Shown in pieces: positions 27,280-36,396 of a DNA stretch of 64,000 nt. The stretch lies in the NCBI GenBank assembly GCA_013360195.1, contig JABWCQ010000002.1, positions 126,932-190,931 of the forward strand, given 5' to 3'. The DNA is from a bacterium (lineage in GTDB: Bacteria > Electryoneota > RPQS01). Position numbers and translations under genes: made by a program. The notes under the pieces were generated by a model that was given only the letters and a program-made list of their open reading frames with translations, was not told where the DNA came from and ran no database searches. The first letter of the stretch is position 1; every line of letters begins with the position of its first letter.

Positions 27280-28542
27280 ATGTCGAGAAGGCGAGTTGTC
27301 ATTACCGGCATGGGAATAGTCACGCCGGTGGGCAACGATGTTTCGAGCTTCTGGTCTTCGATAACCAGCGGAAAGTCCGGAGCTGGGCCAATCACTTTAT
27401 TTGACCCAACTGACTTTGCCACTAAATTCGCGTGTGAAGTGAAAAACTTTTCCATCGGAGACTTGCTTGACGCAAAGGAAGCAAGACGATTCCAAAGATT
27501 CACTTTATTCGGAATCTCTGCGGCGCATCAGGCATTGATGGATGCAGGTCTGGCCGATGGTAATCATCAAGTTTCGAAAGACAGAATTGGTGTTATTATA
27601 GGATCTGGAATAGGCGGAATTGATCTCTTTGAAGAGCAGGCAAAAGTCTATTTTGATCGCGGTCCGAAGCGCATCAGTCCGTTTTTTGTTCCAATGATGA
27701 TTTCGGATATTGTTTCCGGTCAGATTTCCATCACCTTTGGCCTTGGCGGTCCAAACTTTGCTGTTGTATCAGCGTGTGCAACGGCCGGCCATAGTCTTCA
27801 CATTGCGACCCGCCTGATACAAGCCGGCGAAGCTGATGTAATACTTGCAGGCGGGACAGAAGCAGCAATAACTCATCTTGGTGTGGGAGGGTTCAACGCT
27901 ATGAAAGCGTTGTCAACCAGAAATGATGCTCCTGAAAAAGCAAGCAGGCCTTATGATCGTGATCGCGATGGCTTTGTCATAGGAGAAGGGTCGGGAGTTC
28001 TGGTCCTGGAAAGTCTGGAGTCTGCGCAGGGGAGAGGGGCACTTGTCCACGCAGAAATTCTTGGCGTAGGTGCGAGTGCAGATGCGTATCACATTACAGC
28101 GCCTCACGTTGATGGTGACGGTGCGCGCCGTGCGATGCAGGCTGCAATTGTCGACTCCGCAGTTTCTAATGAAGAAATCGGGTATATCAATGCACACGGC
28201 ACATCAACGGACGTGGGTGACCCAACGGAAATTCGCGCTATACGTCGTGTATTCGGCCGAGACGCGGAACGCATTGCTGTCTCGTCGACAAAGTCAATGA
28301 CTGGTCATACGCTGGGTGCAGCTGGTGCGATTGAAGCAATCGCAACCGTCTTAGCAACCAAGAATGATTTGATACCGCCAACTATCAACATTGAGAACCA
28401 AGACCCCGAATGTGACTTGTTTGTCACGCCGAATGTCGCAATCAAGCGTGAAGTAAATGTTGCAATGTCCAACGCGTTTGGTTTTGGTGGGCACAATTCG
28501 TCTTTGGTAGTTGCGAAGCCGGGGTACCGCAAAGAAGGATAG
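27280..28542 (+). CDS. fabF: 3-oxoacyl-ACP synthase II (FabF)
   Basis: Elongating beta-ketoacyl-ACP synthase, 420 aa. Catalytic Cys166 in VVSACATAGHSLHIATRL, His in YINAHGTSTDVGDPTEI and His in STKSMTGHTLGAAGAIEAIA. N-terminus RRVVITGMGIVTPVGNDVSS and C-terminal VAMSNAFGFGGHNSSLVV are typical. It is 18 nt after acpP and 8 nt before rnc. Confidence 0.98.
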   Translation: MSRRRVVITGMGIVTPVGNDVSSFWSSITSGKSGAGPITLFDPTDFATKFACEVKNFSIGDLLDAKEARRFQRFTLFGISAAHQALMDAGLADGNHQVSKDRIGVIIGSGIGGIDLFEEQAKVYFDRGPKRISPFFVPMMISDIVSGQISITFGLGGPNFAVVSACATAGHSLHIATRLIQAGEADVILAGGTEAAITHLGVGGFNAMKALSTRNDAPEKASRPYDRDRDGFVIGEGSGVLVLESLESAQGRGALVHAEILGVGASADAYHITAPHVDGDGARRAMQAAIVDSAVSNEEIGYINAHGTSTDVGDPTEIRAIRRVFGRDAERIAVSSTKSMTGHTLGAAGAIEAIATVLATKNDLIPPTINIENQDPECDLFVTPNVAIKREVNVAMSNAFGFGGHNSSLVVAKPGYRKEG

Positions 28543-28550
28543 AGAACAAG

Positions 28551-29336
28551 ATGAAATGGCTCCGCAACATGCTGGCAAGGCGAGATCGGGATATTCCCCG
28601 GAATTTGCGTCAGCAGTTGTGGGACTTGGAAGAGCGAATTGGCTATCGATTCAAGAACCCTGATTACCTTGTTTCGTCTCTGCGGCATCGCAGCATTCTC
28701 AGTAAGGAAAATTTAGGACGACATGAATCAAATGAACGGCTCGAGTTTCTTGGCGATGCCGTTCTTGATTTTGTCATCGCGGAGTATTTTTATCACCTCT
28801 TCCCAGGAATGGTTGAGGGCCAACTCACAAAACTTCGATCTGTCATTGTATCGGGCACATCCTTGGTCGGTGCTGCAAAGCGAATTGGGCTCGGTGACTT
28901 TCTAATAATCAGTGACAATGAAGACAAGGCCGGAGGCCGAAACCGTTCCTCAATTCTTGAAGACGCATTTGAAGCGCTGATTGGTGCAATGTATTTGGAT
29001 GGCGGGGTAAAGCCAGCGCGAACGTTCATTGAGACTCACTTGCTTGACAATTGGCGTGAGATAGTCACCAAAGATGAGTATGTCAATTACAAAAGTCTTG
29101 TGTTGGAGCATGCCCAAGCCAATTCTTGGGACAGTCCGGAGTATCGTCTTGTCGACGAAACTGGACCGGATCATTCTAAGCGATTTGTCGTGGAAATTTT
29201 TTTGAACGGTGTCTCCTACGGAACAGGAGAAGGAACTTCCAAGAAGACAGCGGAGCAGAAGGCCGCTTCAGTAGCAGCTTCTAGATTAGGACTGCTTACG
29301 AATGATGAATTTAACTTGGACTCGACCTCCGATTGA
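28551..29336 (+). CDS. rnc: Ribonuclease III
   Basis: Double-strand RNA endonuclease for rRNA processing and regulation. The 261-aa protein has the catalytic signature ERLEFLGDAVLDFVIAEYFY, the second acidic site LEDAFEALIGAMYLDGG, and a C-terminal dsRNA-binding domain (NYKSLVLEHAQANSW to SKKTAEQKAASVAASRLG). The N-terminal 25 residues are basic and slightly longer than in E. coli. Ending the fab cluster with rnc is the arrangement in many bacteria. Confidence 0.97.
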   Translation: MKWLRNMLARRDRDIPRNLRQQLWDLEERIGYRFKNPDYLVSSLRHRSILSKENLGRHESNERLEFLGDAVLDFVIAEYFYHLFPGMVEGQLTKLRSVIVSGTSLVGAAKRIGLGDFLIISDNEDKAGGRNRSSILEDAFEALIGAMYLDGGVKPARTFIETHLLDNWREIVTKDEYVNYKSLVLEHAQANSWDSPEYRLVDETGPDHSKRFVVEIFLNGVSYGTGEGTSKKTAEQKAASVAASRLGLLTNDEFNLDSTSD

Positions 29337-29363
29337 AAAGCAAAGGTAATAATAAGTGGAGAC

Positions 29364-29882
29364 ATGTTAAACCACTATCGATATTGTTCGCGGTGCGGTG
29401 AGCGGCTTGCACAAAAGCACTTAGAAGGCCGACTTAGACCTGTATGCCTGAGTTGTGGCCACGTAGTATACTTGAATCCACTTCCCGCTGTCGCGGCTGT
29501 TCTCCTCAAGAATGGCCGCGTTTTGCTAGTACGGCGCGGAGTTGATCCTGGCGCCGGGTTTTGGGCTTTGCCATCCGGGTTCATGGAGCAGGGAGAGACC
29601 CCTGAGTCCGCGCTTCACCGTGAAGTGCAGGAGGAAACTGGTGTCGATTGCACGGCCGCAAAGCTAATTTCCGCCACTACTCATGACGACAGCGTATTTG
29701 GCCATGTACTTGTGCTCGCCTATACCGCATCATGTAAGTTCTCAAATGCGCTTGCTGGCGATGACGCGCTGGAAGCACACTGGTTCGAAACATCCCATCT
29801 TCCGAAATTGGCCTTTGACAGCCATCTCGAGATAATTCGGCAAGCTGAGCTTATTCACTCCCTAGACCATGAAATCCTTTAG
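29364..29882 (+). CDS. Nudix hydrolase with N-terminal zinc ribbon
   Basis: A 172-aa protein that would cleave a nucleoside diphosphate linked to another moiety. Residues about 6-35 form a Cys4 ribbon ([10 protein letters not shown] ... [20 protein letters not shown]), as in NADH pyrophosphatase NudC and related enzymes. The Nudix box reads [20 protein letters not shown] followed by TGV, with the metal-binding Glu residues present. It lacks the NudC N-terminal domain, so substrate cannot be assigned. It begins 27 nt after rnc and its end overlaps the next gene by 14 nt. Confidence 0.88.
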   Translation: MLNHYRYCSRCGERLAQKHLEGRLRPVCLSCGHVVYLNPLPAVAAVLLKNGRVLLVRRGVDPGAGFWALPSGFMEQGETPESALHREVQEETGVDCTAAKLISATTHDDSVFGHVLVLAYTASCKFSNALAGDDALEAHWFETSHLPKLAFDSHLEIIRQAELIHSLDHEIL

Positions 29883-30894
29883 AGCTGCCATGCGAAGTAA
29901 AGTATCTATTTTTTCAGTCGCCTTCTTGATATCCAGTTGGCTAGTTGCCGGTTGTGATATTGAAGAGTCGCGGGTGAATTCAGGCAAAATTTTCGTCGAA
30001 TTGCATGACAGCACGGGAGCGGAGGTAATTGGCGCAAGAATTTTTCTGAACGGAGCGGCAACGGCTAAGTTAACGCCGGATACGTTGACAGGACTAGCTT
30101 CTGGGCAGTATCTTGTTGAAGCGAGCAAACCCGGGTACTATCAAACGTCATTAATGTTGACCTTAGCGGAGAATGAGCTTGCTATCGTGTCATTGCTTAC
30201 CGGTACCGCACCGATTGCCTCTATCAAGCTTGTAGATGCTCCTGACGGCACTGCATTGATTGTAAACAATCAGGAGCTGGGAGTAACACCTCCGAGTGTA
30301 ATTGGCGCAAGCACTGGCTTATGGAACGTGTCGGCATATCTTGCCGGACATATGACAAATGCGCCGTCACGCTGGACAGTAAGTCTGTCAGAAGGAGATA
30401 CCGCTCAGATTAATGCACAGTTCACGGCACAGTCAGTTGGTCCAAACGTTGGATCTTTGGCCCATGTATTCTCTTTGCCAAGCGATCTCGATAGTGCCAT
30501 ATTCAGATTGCAGGACTACAGAGGAAGGATAGTGCTGATTTCATTCTTCTTTTACACCTGCGCACCATGCCTCGCGGAGTTTCCTCACATACAAGAAATC
30601 TACGCCGACCCGCTTTACTCGGGTTGGCTGGAATTCTTTGGGGTCGACGCCATTGACCCGTGGCCACTCTTTCGAAGCTACAAGAGCACCCATCCATCGC
30701 TTGGACTTACATTTCCGTTGTTATGGGATCAACAGCAGACGCTTCGTACGATACACTATGAGGTAGCGAGTTGTCCGACAAACTTGCTGATTGATCCTTC
30801 CGGAATGATTAGATATCGTTGGCTCGGCGTTACTGAGGGAGAATTGCGCGGTGCCATTGAATCATTGATTGCAGAATTCGATACAGAGAACTGA
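29869..30894 (+). CDS. Lipoprotein with PEGA-like repeats fused to a thioredoxin-fold domain
   Basis: A 341-aa exported protein of unrecognised specific function. A signal peptide ends in the lipobox LVAGC, giving lipidated Cys29. Residues about 38-85 and 105-185 look like PEGA-type beta modules ([40 protein letters not shown]). Residues about 200-341 form a TlpA/peroxiredoxin-like thioredoxin fold with the redox pair Cys231-Ala-Pro-Cys234 in [20 protein letters not shown] and a cis-Pro region at [20 protein letters not shown]. It thus likely acts in periplasmic thiol-disulfide exchange while bound to a membrane. ATG 29869 overlaps the Nudix gene; ATG 29890 is also possible. It is followed by a second thioredoxin and a barrel protein. 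Confidence 0.75.
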   Translation: MKSFRAAMRSKVSIFSVAFLISSWLVAGCDIEESRVNSGKIFVELHDSTGAEVIGARIFLNGAATAKLTPDTLTGLASGQYLVEASKPGYYQTSLMLTLAENELAIVSLLTGTAPIASIKLVDAPDGTALIVNNQELGVTPPSVIGASTGLWNVSAYLAGHMTNAPSRWTVSLSEGDTAQINAQFTAQSVGPNVGSLAHVFSLPSDLDSAIFRLQDYRGRIVLISFFFYTCAPCLAEFPHIQEIYADPLYSGWLEFFGVDAIDPWPLFRSYKSTHPSLGLTFPLLWDQQQTLRTIHYEVASCPTNLLIDPSGMIRYRWLGVTEGELRGAIESLIAEFDTEN

Positions 30895-30907
30895 ACAAGG
30901 AACAATT

Positions 30908-31396
30908 ATGCTGAAAGGCCTTCTCCTTCTTGCCGCCGTGTTTGTTGTACTACAGTCATCAGGAGCAGCAGGGCGAAACTGGACACTTGCGAATGTGAAT
31001 GGCGGAGACTATGAACTTTCAGAACAGGCCGCCGGTCAACCGAGTCTTTTGATCTTTTGGGCAACGTGGTGCAAGCCATGCAAAGCAGAATTGGACAACA
31101 TGCGAAGCACTTTTGACGACTTGCGTCGACGCGGCATGAACGTTCTGTTGGTGTCAGAGGATAACCAAAAATCAAAGAGTAGGGTAAAGCCGTATCTTGA
31201 TTCTAAGAACTATGGTTTCACAGGACTATTGGATCCTGATGGAGAAGTGCTTAAGCTGTACGGGGGAACTTCAATACCGTTTATCGTAATGCTGGATGGA
31301 AATGGAACACCGGTTTTTGAGAATCGGGGTGAATTGAAAGATCCATCGGCAATGCTAGCAAAGGCAAATCAACTATTAGAGACGGCAAGTGATTAA
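30908..31396 (+). CDS. TlpA-like periplasmic thioredoxin
   Basis: A 162-aa exported thiol-disulfide oxidoreductase. The N-terminus MLKGLLLLAAVFVVLQSSGA is a signal peptide. The active site is FWATWCKPCKAEL, Cys55-Lys-Pro-Cys58, with the cis-Pro in GGTSIPFIVMLDGNG and RVKPYLDSKNYGFTGLLDPD typical of the TlpA/ResA group. ATG 30908 (after aaggaacaatt) is chosen over the frame start at 30869. It lies 13 nt after the PEGA-thioredoxin lipoprotein and overlaps the following barrel gene by 8 nt, so all three are probably co-translated. It probably acts as reductant or oxidant for envelope substrates such as its neighbours. Confidence 0.88.
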   Translation: MLKGLLLLAAVFVVLQSSGAAGRNWTLANVNGGDYELSEQAAGQPSLLIFWATWCKPCKAELDNMRSTFDDLRRRGMNVLLVSEDNQKSKSRVKPYLDSKNYGFTGLLDPDGEVLKLYGGTSIPFIVMLDGNGTPVFENRGELKDPSAMLAKANQLLETASD

Positions 31397-32891
31397 GATA
31401 CTATCGGCCATTTGTACTCTGTTATTAATTACGACGGCGACATTTGCACAACTTGAGGATCTTGAATTTGACGGTTCAAACCTGTTGCGCTGGGACAATG
31501 GCCGTGAGGTAGATACGAGACGATCTGGACTCGAACATCCCGACAATACAATCGCCAGGCGATTCGTGGAAAATCGACTTCGGCTTGACCTTTTCAGTGG
31601 TGACTTCCGATTGGGTGGGAGATACCTGTACTTCCGTCCATCCGAAGCAGATGTAGATCAGTTTCGGCTTGAAGACATAAACAAGTTTGACAAACGATTC
31701 TTTGAAGGCCAGGTTCGTCCTTTGAAGTTTCGTTTCGGACATTTCAGTGACATCTGGGCGTCAGGACTCACCTTGAGCATGTTTGAAAACCGAGATCTCT
31801 ATTTCGACACAGAGCACGATGGTGCACGAATGCAAATCGACGCCGGTTCAATTAAGCTCATTGGCCTGACTGGCAAGACCGAAGTTGGAGCGTTGGTCAA
31901 GGAGATAAAAACAACGGCAGGCAGAATCGAGCTTTCTCCTGGAAGTGAGCATCTCGGATTCAGTTATGCATATCATGACAGCGGTACTCATCCGGAAATG
32001 AGTGTCGCAGGTGTCGACTGGAACTTAACGAGAGGTATATTTAATCTCTACGGCGAACGGGCTTGGAATGAAGCCGTTTTGCAGGGTCATAATAGTGCTG
32101 GGTACGCCACTTTTGTCGGCTTGACCGTTTCCAAGTGGGGATGGTCAATACTGGCCGAGTATGCAGATTACCGCTACGGTAACGTGACTCAAGTGCAGAA
32201 TCCCCCGACTGTTCACCGGGAAGTGACGCCACGACTTCTGCAGGGAAGAGAACCCCACGTTATGAATGTCCCTGATGAAGTGGGAGCACAACTTGAAGTA
32301 TCGGGGATGATTGGTGAAAGCACATTCTTGACAGCTCATTTCAATGCAAATAGTCATCATTCAGAAGATGATGAGATGATTCCGATACCAAGTATGGAAG
32401 AGAAAGACAGGGCGTTTTGGGACTTATTTGCGAATATTGATCATGAGTTTGAAGGCGGGCAAGAGGTTTTCGTAGAACTCGGGCTCAATGAAGAGGCTGC
32501 AAATATTTGGCAGGAACGGTATTGGGGACAATTGAGAGCAAGTTTTCCTCTGCGCGGCACGCAGGAAGTAGAGTTTGAAGTTGAGCAGCTAATGATAGAC
32601 GACAAGACACGTGGTGACACATTCCATGATATGCTCTACGCAGTTTCCTGGGTTCCAAACGGTACGTTGTCGCTATACACTTCGCTTCAGTTGACGGATG
32701 ATGAAGTGCTTAAGCGGAATGAAGGTGATTATTGGGCCTCAGGCGAGGCTGCGTGGAAATTCAGCGATGGCAGGCATCGTGCTATCTTGTTCTATGGCAA
32801 AGAGCGTGGTGGCCTGAAGTGCTCAAATGGTGTGTGTCGCCAAGTTCAAGCCTTTTCCGGTATACGTCTGACACTAGAAACTTCTTTGTAA
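31389..32891 (+). CDS. Predicted outer-membrane beta-barrel protein (DUF6029-like), C-terminal Cys pair
   Basis: A 500-aa protein with signal peptide MIKILSAICTLLLITTATFA. The rest is dominated by alternating hydrophobic/polar strands (for example FRLGGRYLYFRP, GWSILAEYADYRYGN, ATLSLYTSLQLTDDEV-type stretches) and ends in RLTLETSL with a terminal strand, as in outer-membrane barrels. It resembles proteins annotated DUF6029 in FCB bacteria; I am only moderately sure of that name. The last strands contain CSNGVC, the only cysteine pair in the mature protein that I noted. Start GTG 31389 overlaps the TlpA gene. The placement suggests that the two thioredoxin-fold proteins serve this barrel or its cargo. 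Function unknown. Confidence 0.65.
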   Translation: MIKILSAICTLLLITTATFAQLEDLEFDGSNLLRWDNGREVDTRRSGLEHPDNTIARRFVENRLRLDLFSGDFRLGGRYLYFRPSEADVDQFRLEDINKFDKRFFEGQVRPLKFRFGHFSDIWASGLTLSMFENRDLYFDTEHDGARMQIDAGSIKLIGLTGKTEVGALVKEIKTTAGRIELSPGSEHLGFSYAYHDSGTHPEMSVAGVDWNLTRGIFNLYGERAWNEAVLQGHNSAGYATFVGLTVSKWGWSILAEYADYRYGNVTQVQNPPTVHREVTPRLLQGREPHVMNVPDEVGAQLEVSGMIGESTFLTAHFNANSHHSEDDEMIPIPSMEEKDRAFWDLFANIDHEFEGGQEVFVELGLNEEAANIWQERYWGQLRASFPLRGTQEVEFEVEQLMIDDKTRGDTFHDMLYAVSWVPNGTLSLYTSLQLTDDEVLKRNEGDYWASGEAAWKFSDGRHRAILFYGKERGGLKCSNGVCRQVQAFSGIRLTLETSL

Positions 32892-32894
32892 GAG

Positions 32895-34280
32895 ATGGCT
32901 GATACGGGTGATGCTCGGCGGAAATTACCAGGTGTGGATAAGATTCTTGAACGCCCCGAATTTGATACTTTTCGTGGCAAAGTATCGAACACTCGTCTTA
33001 GTCAAATAATAAGACAGGAGATCGAGAAGGCCAGGAAATCTATCGAAAAAGGCGGCGAGGTACAAAGCGTCGACTCCATTGCTGGGCGGGTGTTTGCAAG
33101 TGTTGAGGATCTCCTCGACGCAAGTCCGAAGCGTGTCATAAACTGTACGGGTATAATACTCCACACGGGATTGGGACGGGCACCATTGTCACGCGGTGCG
33201 ATTGACTCACTTTTAGTGTCATGTGGTTACTGCGATCTCGAAGTCGACATGCAGACAGGCCTCCGCGGGAACAGGCAGGAGAAGCTTCAATCATTGCTCG
33301 CGTGGCTGACGGGATCCGAAGGCGCACTAGTCGTTAACAACAATGCGGCTGCGTTGTATCTGGTTCTGCACGAATTAGCTTCCGGCAAGGAAGTCATCGT
33401 CTCGAGGGGGCAGTTGATCGAAATTGGCGGAAGCTTCAGACTTCCAGAAATCATGTCACGTTCCGGTGCTAAACTTGTTGAAGTGGGCACGACCAATCGA
33501 ACTCGTGCTGACGACTTTCGAAGTGCCATTGGCCGCAAATCCGCCATGCTTCTCAGGGCTTATCCTTCGAATTATCGCATTGAAGGCTTCTCGGAAAGCG
33601 TCAGTGTTGCCGAACTCGCAAAGATCGCAAGATCGCATAATCTGATTTGTGTTGATGATTTAGGTGGGGGATTGCTCTGGGATTGGGCAAAGCTCGGACT
33701 TCCAGAAGAGCCGAACGTCACACAGAGTCTGGAGGAAGGTGCTGATCTAGTTCTCGTGTCAGGTGACAAAGTTCTTGGTGGCCCTCAGGCAGGTATCATT
33801 TTGGGACGAAAAGAGCTTATTACGAAACTCAGGCGCTCACCGCTTGCAAGGATTCTTCGCCCCGGAAAGCTTGAGATCGCAGCACTTGCTTCAACACTCA
33901 AGAGCTTCTTACATCCAAGTCGGCCGTCGATTGAAATACCGACTTGGCGGATGCTGACTGAACCTGTCGCAATAACTGCTGCACGGGCGGAGAAACTCAA
34001 GCAAAAGTTAGGTTCGCATCCACGCTGGACGGAGCTAAGTGTCATCGAATCATCCGCACAAGCCGGATCAGGGACAATGCCTGTGACGCCACTTCCTTCA
34101 GTTGCAGTATCTGCGTTACCTAAGAGTTTCTCAGCATCCAGATGGGCCAAGCAACTAAGGAATACTGATATTCCCGTAATTGGAATTATAAAGGACGAAG
34201 TTGTACTGTTCAACATGCGTACAGTTGCGGATGAAGAAGTTGAATTGCTTGGTGAACAGATACTGAATTCGATTAAATAG
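32895..34280 (+). CDS. selA: L-seryl-tRNA(Sec) selenium transferase
   Basis: PLP enzyme converting Ser-tRNA(Sec) to Sec-tRNA(Sec) with selenophosphate; 461 aa. PLP-binding Lys292 lies in LVSGDKVLGGPQAGII. Other segments: RVINCTGIILHTGLGRAPLS, CDLEVDMQTGLRGNRQEKLQ, LVVNNNAAALYLVLHELASG, SRGQLIEIGGSFRLPEIM and TTNRTRADDF, all characteristic of bacterial SelA. It starts 3 nt after the barrel gene. selB lies 4.5 kb and the tRNA-Sec gene 15 kb downstream; selD is not in the window. Confidence 0.97.
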   Translation: MADTGDARRKLPGVDKILERPEFDTFRGKVSNTRLSQIIRQEIEKARKSIEKGGEVQSVDSIAGRVFASVEDLLDASPKRVINCTGIILHTGLGRAPLSRGAIDSLLVSCGYCDLEVDMQTGLRGNRQEKLQSLLAWLTGSEGALVVNNNAAALYLVLHELASGKEVIVSRGQLIEIGGSFRLPEIMSRSGAKLVEVGTTNRTRADDFRSAIGRKSAMLLRAYPSNYRIEGFSESVSVAELAKIARSHNLICVDDLGGGLLWDWAKLGLPEEPNVTQSLEEGADLVLVSGDKVLGGPQAGIILGRKELITKLRRSPLARILRPGKLEIAALASTLKSFLHPSRPSIEIPTWRMLTEPVAITAARAEKLKQKLGSHPRWTELSVIESSAQAGSGTMPVTPLPSVAVSALPKSFSASRWAKQLRNTDIPVIGIIKDEVVLFNMRTVADEEVELLGEQILNSIK

Positions 34281-34300
34281 TCGAATAGGACACAGAAATC

Positions 34301-35587
34301 GTGCTCACTATTCTAGCCTTAGTCCTATCTGCTTCTTTGGCTCACGCATCAACTGTCCAGTGGCTAACGATTAACGGCGCTATTGGACCGGTGGCAAATG
34401 AGATGCTTGAAAACTCTTTGCAGGCGGCCGCGGCAAATAATGCAGAGGCACTTGTCATCGAGCTTGACACGCCAGGCGGGTTATTGAAAACCACCAGAAT
34501 TATGTGCAAGTCGATGCTCGCATCGGAAGTTCCGATCGTTGTCTATGTCGCACCCTCCGGGTCCCGCGCCGGTTCCGCCGGCGTTTTCATAACGCTCGCA
34601 TCACATATCGCAGCCATGGCTCCCGGCACAAACATCGGTGCCGCTCACCCGGTTGGTCTCGGAGGAATAGGGGGGGGAGACGACACATCAAGTGTCATGG
34701 AAGGTAAGATAACAAATGATGCAGCCGCGTTCGCGAGAACTCTTGCAGAGAATCGAGGACGAAATGCGGACTGGGCGGAAAAGGCCGTCGTGGAGAGCAA
34801 ATCCATTACTGAGAAGGAAGCGCTTGATCTTAATGTAATTGAGATTATAGCCGAAAGTGGCGAGAGTTTACTTGACTCTCTCGATGGACGGGTAGTCAGT
34901 ATCGGCGGTGAACAAGACACCTTGCAAACACGGAATGCAATTGTCATCAAGACTCCAATGAGCTTCAGACTTCGGGTTTTAGACGTCATTTCTGACCCGA
35001 ATATTGCTTACATCTTGATGCTTATCGGGATTTACGGTCTGTTTTTTGAGCTCTATAATCCGGGAGTAATATTGCCGGGTGTTATTGGCGGTATTTCGCT
35101 AATTCTCGCATTTTTCAGTCTTCAGCTGCTACCAGTAAGTTGGGCTGGTGTTCTCCTTATTCTCTTTGCAGTAATACTTTTTCTGCTGGAGATAAAGGTC
35201 GCAAGTTATGGATTATTGTCCGTGGCAGGAGTCATAAGCATGACCTTAGGATCATTAATGCTGTTCCAGCCCGGTATGACTGGAATTCAGGTTGGCCTCG
35301 AACTCATTATACCGGCAGCAATAGTCACTGCCTTATTCTTCGCATTCGTTGTGGGCATGGGGCTGCGCGCGCAATCACGCAAGGTGACTACGGGAAGTGA
35401 GGGATTGATTGGCGAGATTGGTGTTGCTTCGACTGATCTAAGTCCGCTTGGAAAGGTCTTGGTGCATGGGGAGTTGTGGTCCGCGCGTTGCCCGACACTA
35501 GTAGTCCGAGGCTCGAAAGTTAGAGTCAAGTCAATTTCCGGAATGGAATTGACCGTCGAACCTTATTTTGTGGAATCTTCATCATGA
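34301..35587 (+). CDS. NfeD-family membrane-bound serine protease (ClpP class)
   Basis: A 428-aa membrane protein. After a signal peptide ([20 protein letters not shown]) comes a ClpP-like protease domain with [12 protein letters not shown], the nucleophile region [20 protein letters not shown] and [20 protein letters not shown] (general-base Lys region in relatives). Four to five transmembrane helices follow (about 240-340; [40 protein letters not shown]), then a soluble OB-like NfeD domain. Start GTG 34301. It overlaps the slipin gene by 4 nt; NfeD and a stomatin-like partner form a conserved pair in bacteria and archaea, where the protease can cleave the stomatin's C-terminus. Confidence 0.92.
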   Translation: MLTILALVLSASLAHASTVQWLTINGAIGPVANEMLENSLQAAAANNAEALVIELDTPGGLLKTTRIMCKSMLASEVPIVVYVAPSGSRAGSAGVFITLASHIAAMAPGTNIGAAHPVGLGGIGGGDDTSSVMEGKITNDAAAFARTLAENRGRNADWAEKAVVESKSITEKEALDLNVIEIIAESGESLLDSLDGRVVSIGGEQDTLQTRNAIVIKTPMSFRLRVLDVISDPNIAYILMLIGIYGLFFELYNPGVILPGVIGGISLILAFFSLQLLPVSWAGVLLILFAVILFLLEIKVASYGLLSVAGVISMTLGSLMLFQPGMTGIQVGLELIIPAAIVTALFFAFVVGMGLRAQSRKVTTGSEGLIGEIGVASTDLSPLGKVLVHGELWSARCPTLVVRGSKVRVKSISGMELTVEPYFVESSS

Positions 35588-36381
35588 TCGGAGTTACCAT
35601 GTTACCGTTTATTGCGTTCCTGGTAGTCTTTGCGATTTTCATTATTGCAACCTCAATTCGAGTTCTGAATGAATACGAGCGTGGTGTCGTATTTAGGCTT
35701 GGTCGGGTTATCGGCGTCAAGGGTCCGGGGTTAATCATATTGATTCCTTTGGTTGACCGAATGGTAAAGGTGAGTTTGCGAACTGTTGTTCTTGACGTTC
35801 CTCCCCAAGATATTATTACCCGTGACAATGTATCTTTGCAGGTCAATGCAGTTGTATATTTCAGAGTGATGGATCCGGCTAAAGCTGTCCTGGACGTTGA
35901 GAATTACATGTTTGCCACGAGCCAGTTATCGCAAACGACACTTCGAAGCGTGCTTGGACAAATACAGCTTGATGAGATTCTGTCTGAGCGTGAGAAGATT
36001 AATGACGAACTACAGATGATCATCGACCGTCAAACCGATCCTTGGGGCATCAAGATCTCATTAGTTGAACTGAAACACGTAGACTTGCCGCAAGAGATGA
36101 AGCGAGCGATGGCTCGGCAAGCAGAAGCCGAACGAGAAAGGCGCGCAAAGATTATCGCGGCGGAAGGCGAGCGACAAGCCGCGGATCAGCTTACTGAAGC
36201 TGCCTCCGTGATCGCAAAGCATCCGGAAGCGCTGCAGTTGCGTTACTTGCAGACACTCGTCGAAATTGCAGCTGAAAACAATTCTGTTACAGTTTTTCCA
36301 ATTCCGATGGAACTGCTTCGTCCATTTATGAACGTCGGAGCTGGTTCAGGACAGAGTTTCCAGTCAACAAAATCCGCTTAA
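35584..36381 (+). CDS. Stomatin/slipin-family membrane protein (SPFH domain)
   Basis: A 265-aa protein with one N-terminal hydrophobic segment ([20 protein letters not shown]) and an SPFH domain: [61 protein letters not shown] helical region rich in Ala, Glu and Arg ([20 protein letters not shown]) follows and likely oligomerises. The C-terminus [11 protein letters not shown] is short. It is the genetic partner of the NfeD protease upstream (4-nt overlap). Such pairs are thought to organise membrane microdomains and quality control; the role here is inferred from the family. Confidence 0.94.
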   Translation: MIGVTMLPFIAFLVVFAIFIIATSIRVLNEYERGVVFRLGRVIGVKGPGLIILIPLVDRMVKVSLRTVVLDVPPQDIITRDNVSLQVNAVVYFRVMDPAKAVLDVENYMFATSQLSQTTLRSVLGQIQLDEILSEREKINDELQMIIDRQTDPWGIKISLVELKHVDLPQEMKRAMARQAEAERERRAKIIAAEGERQAADQLTEAASVIAKHPEALQLRYLQTLVEIAAENNSVTVFPIPMELLRPFMNVGAGSGQSFQSTKSA

Positions 36382-36396
36382 GCTCAAAAGGTTTCT

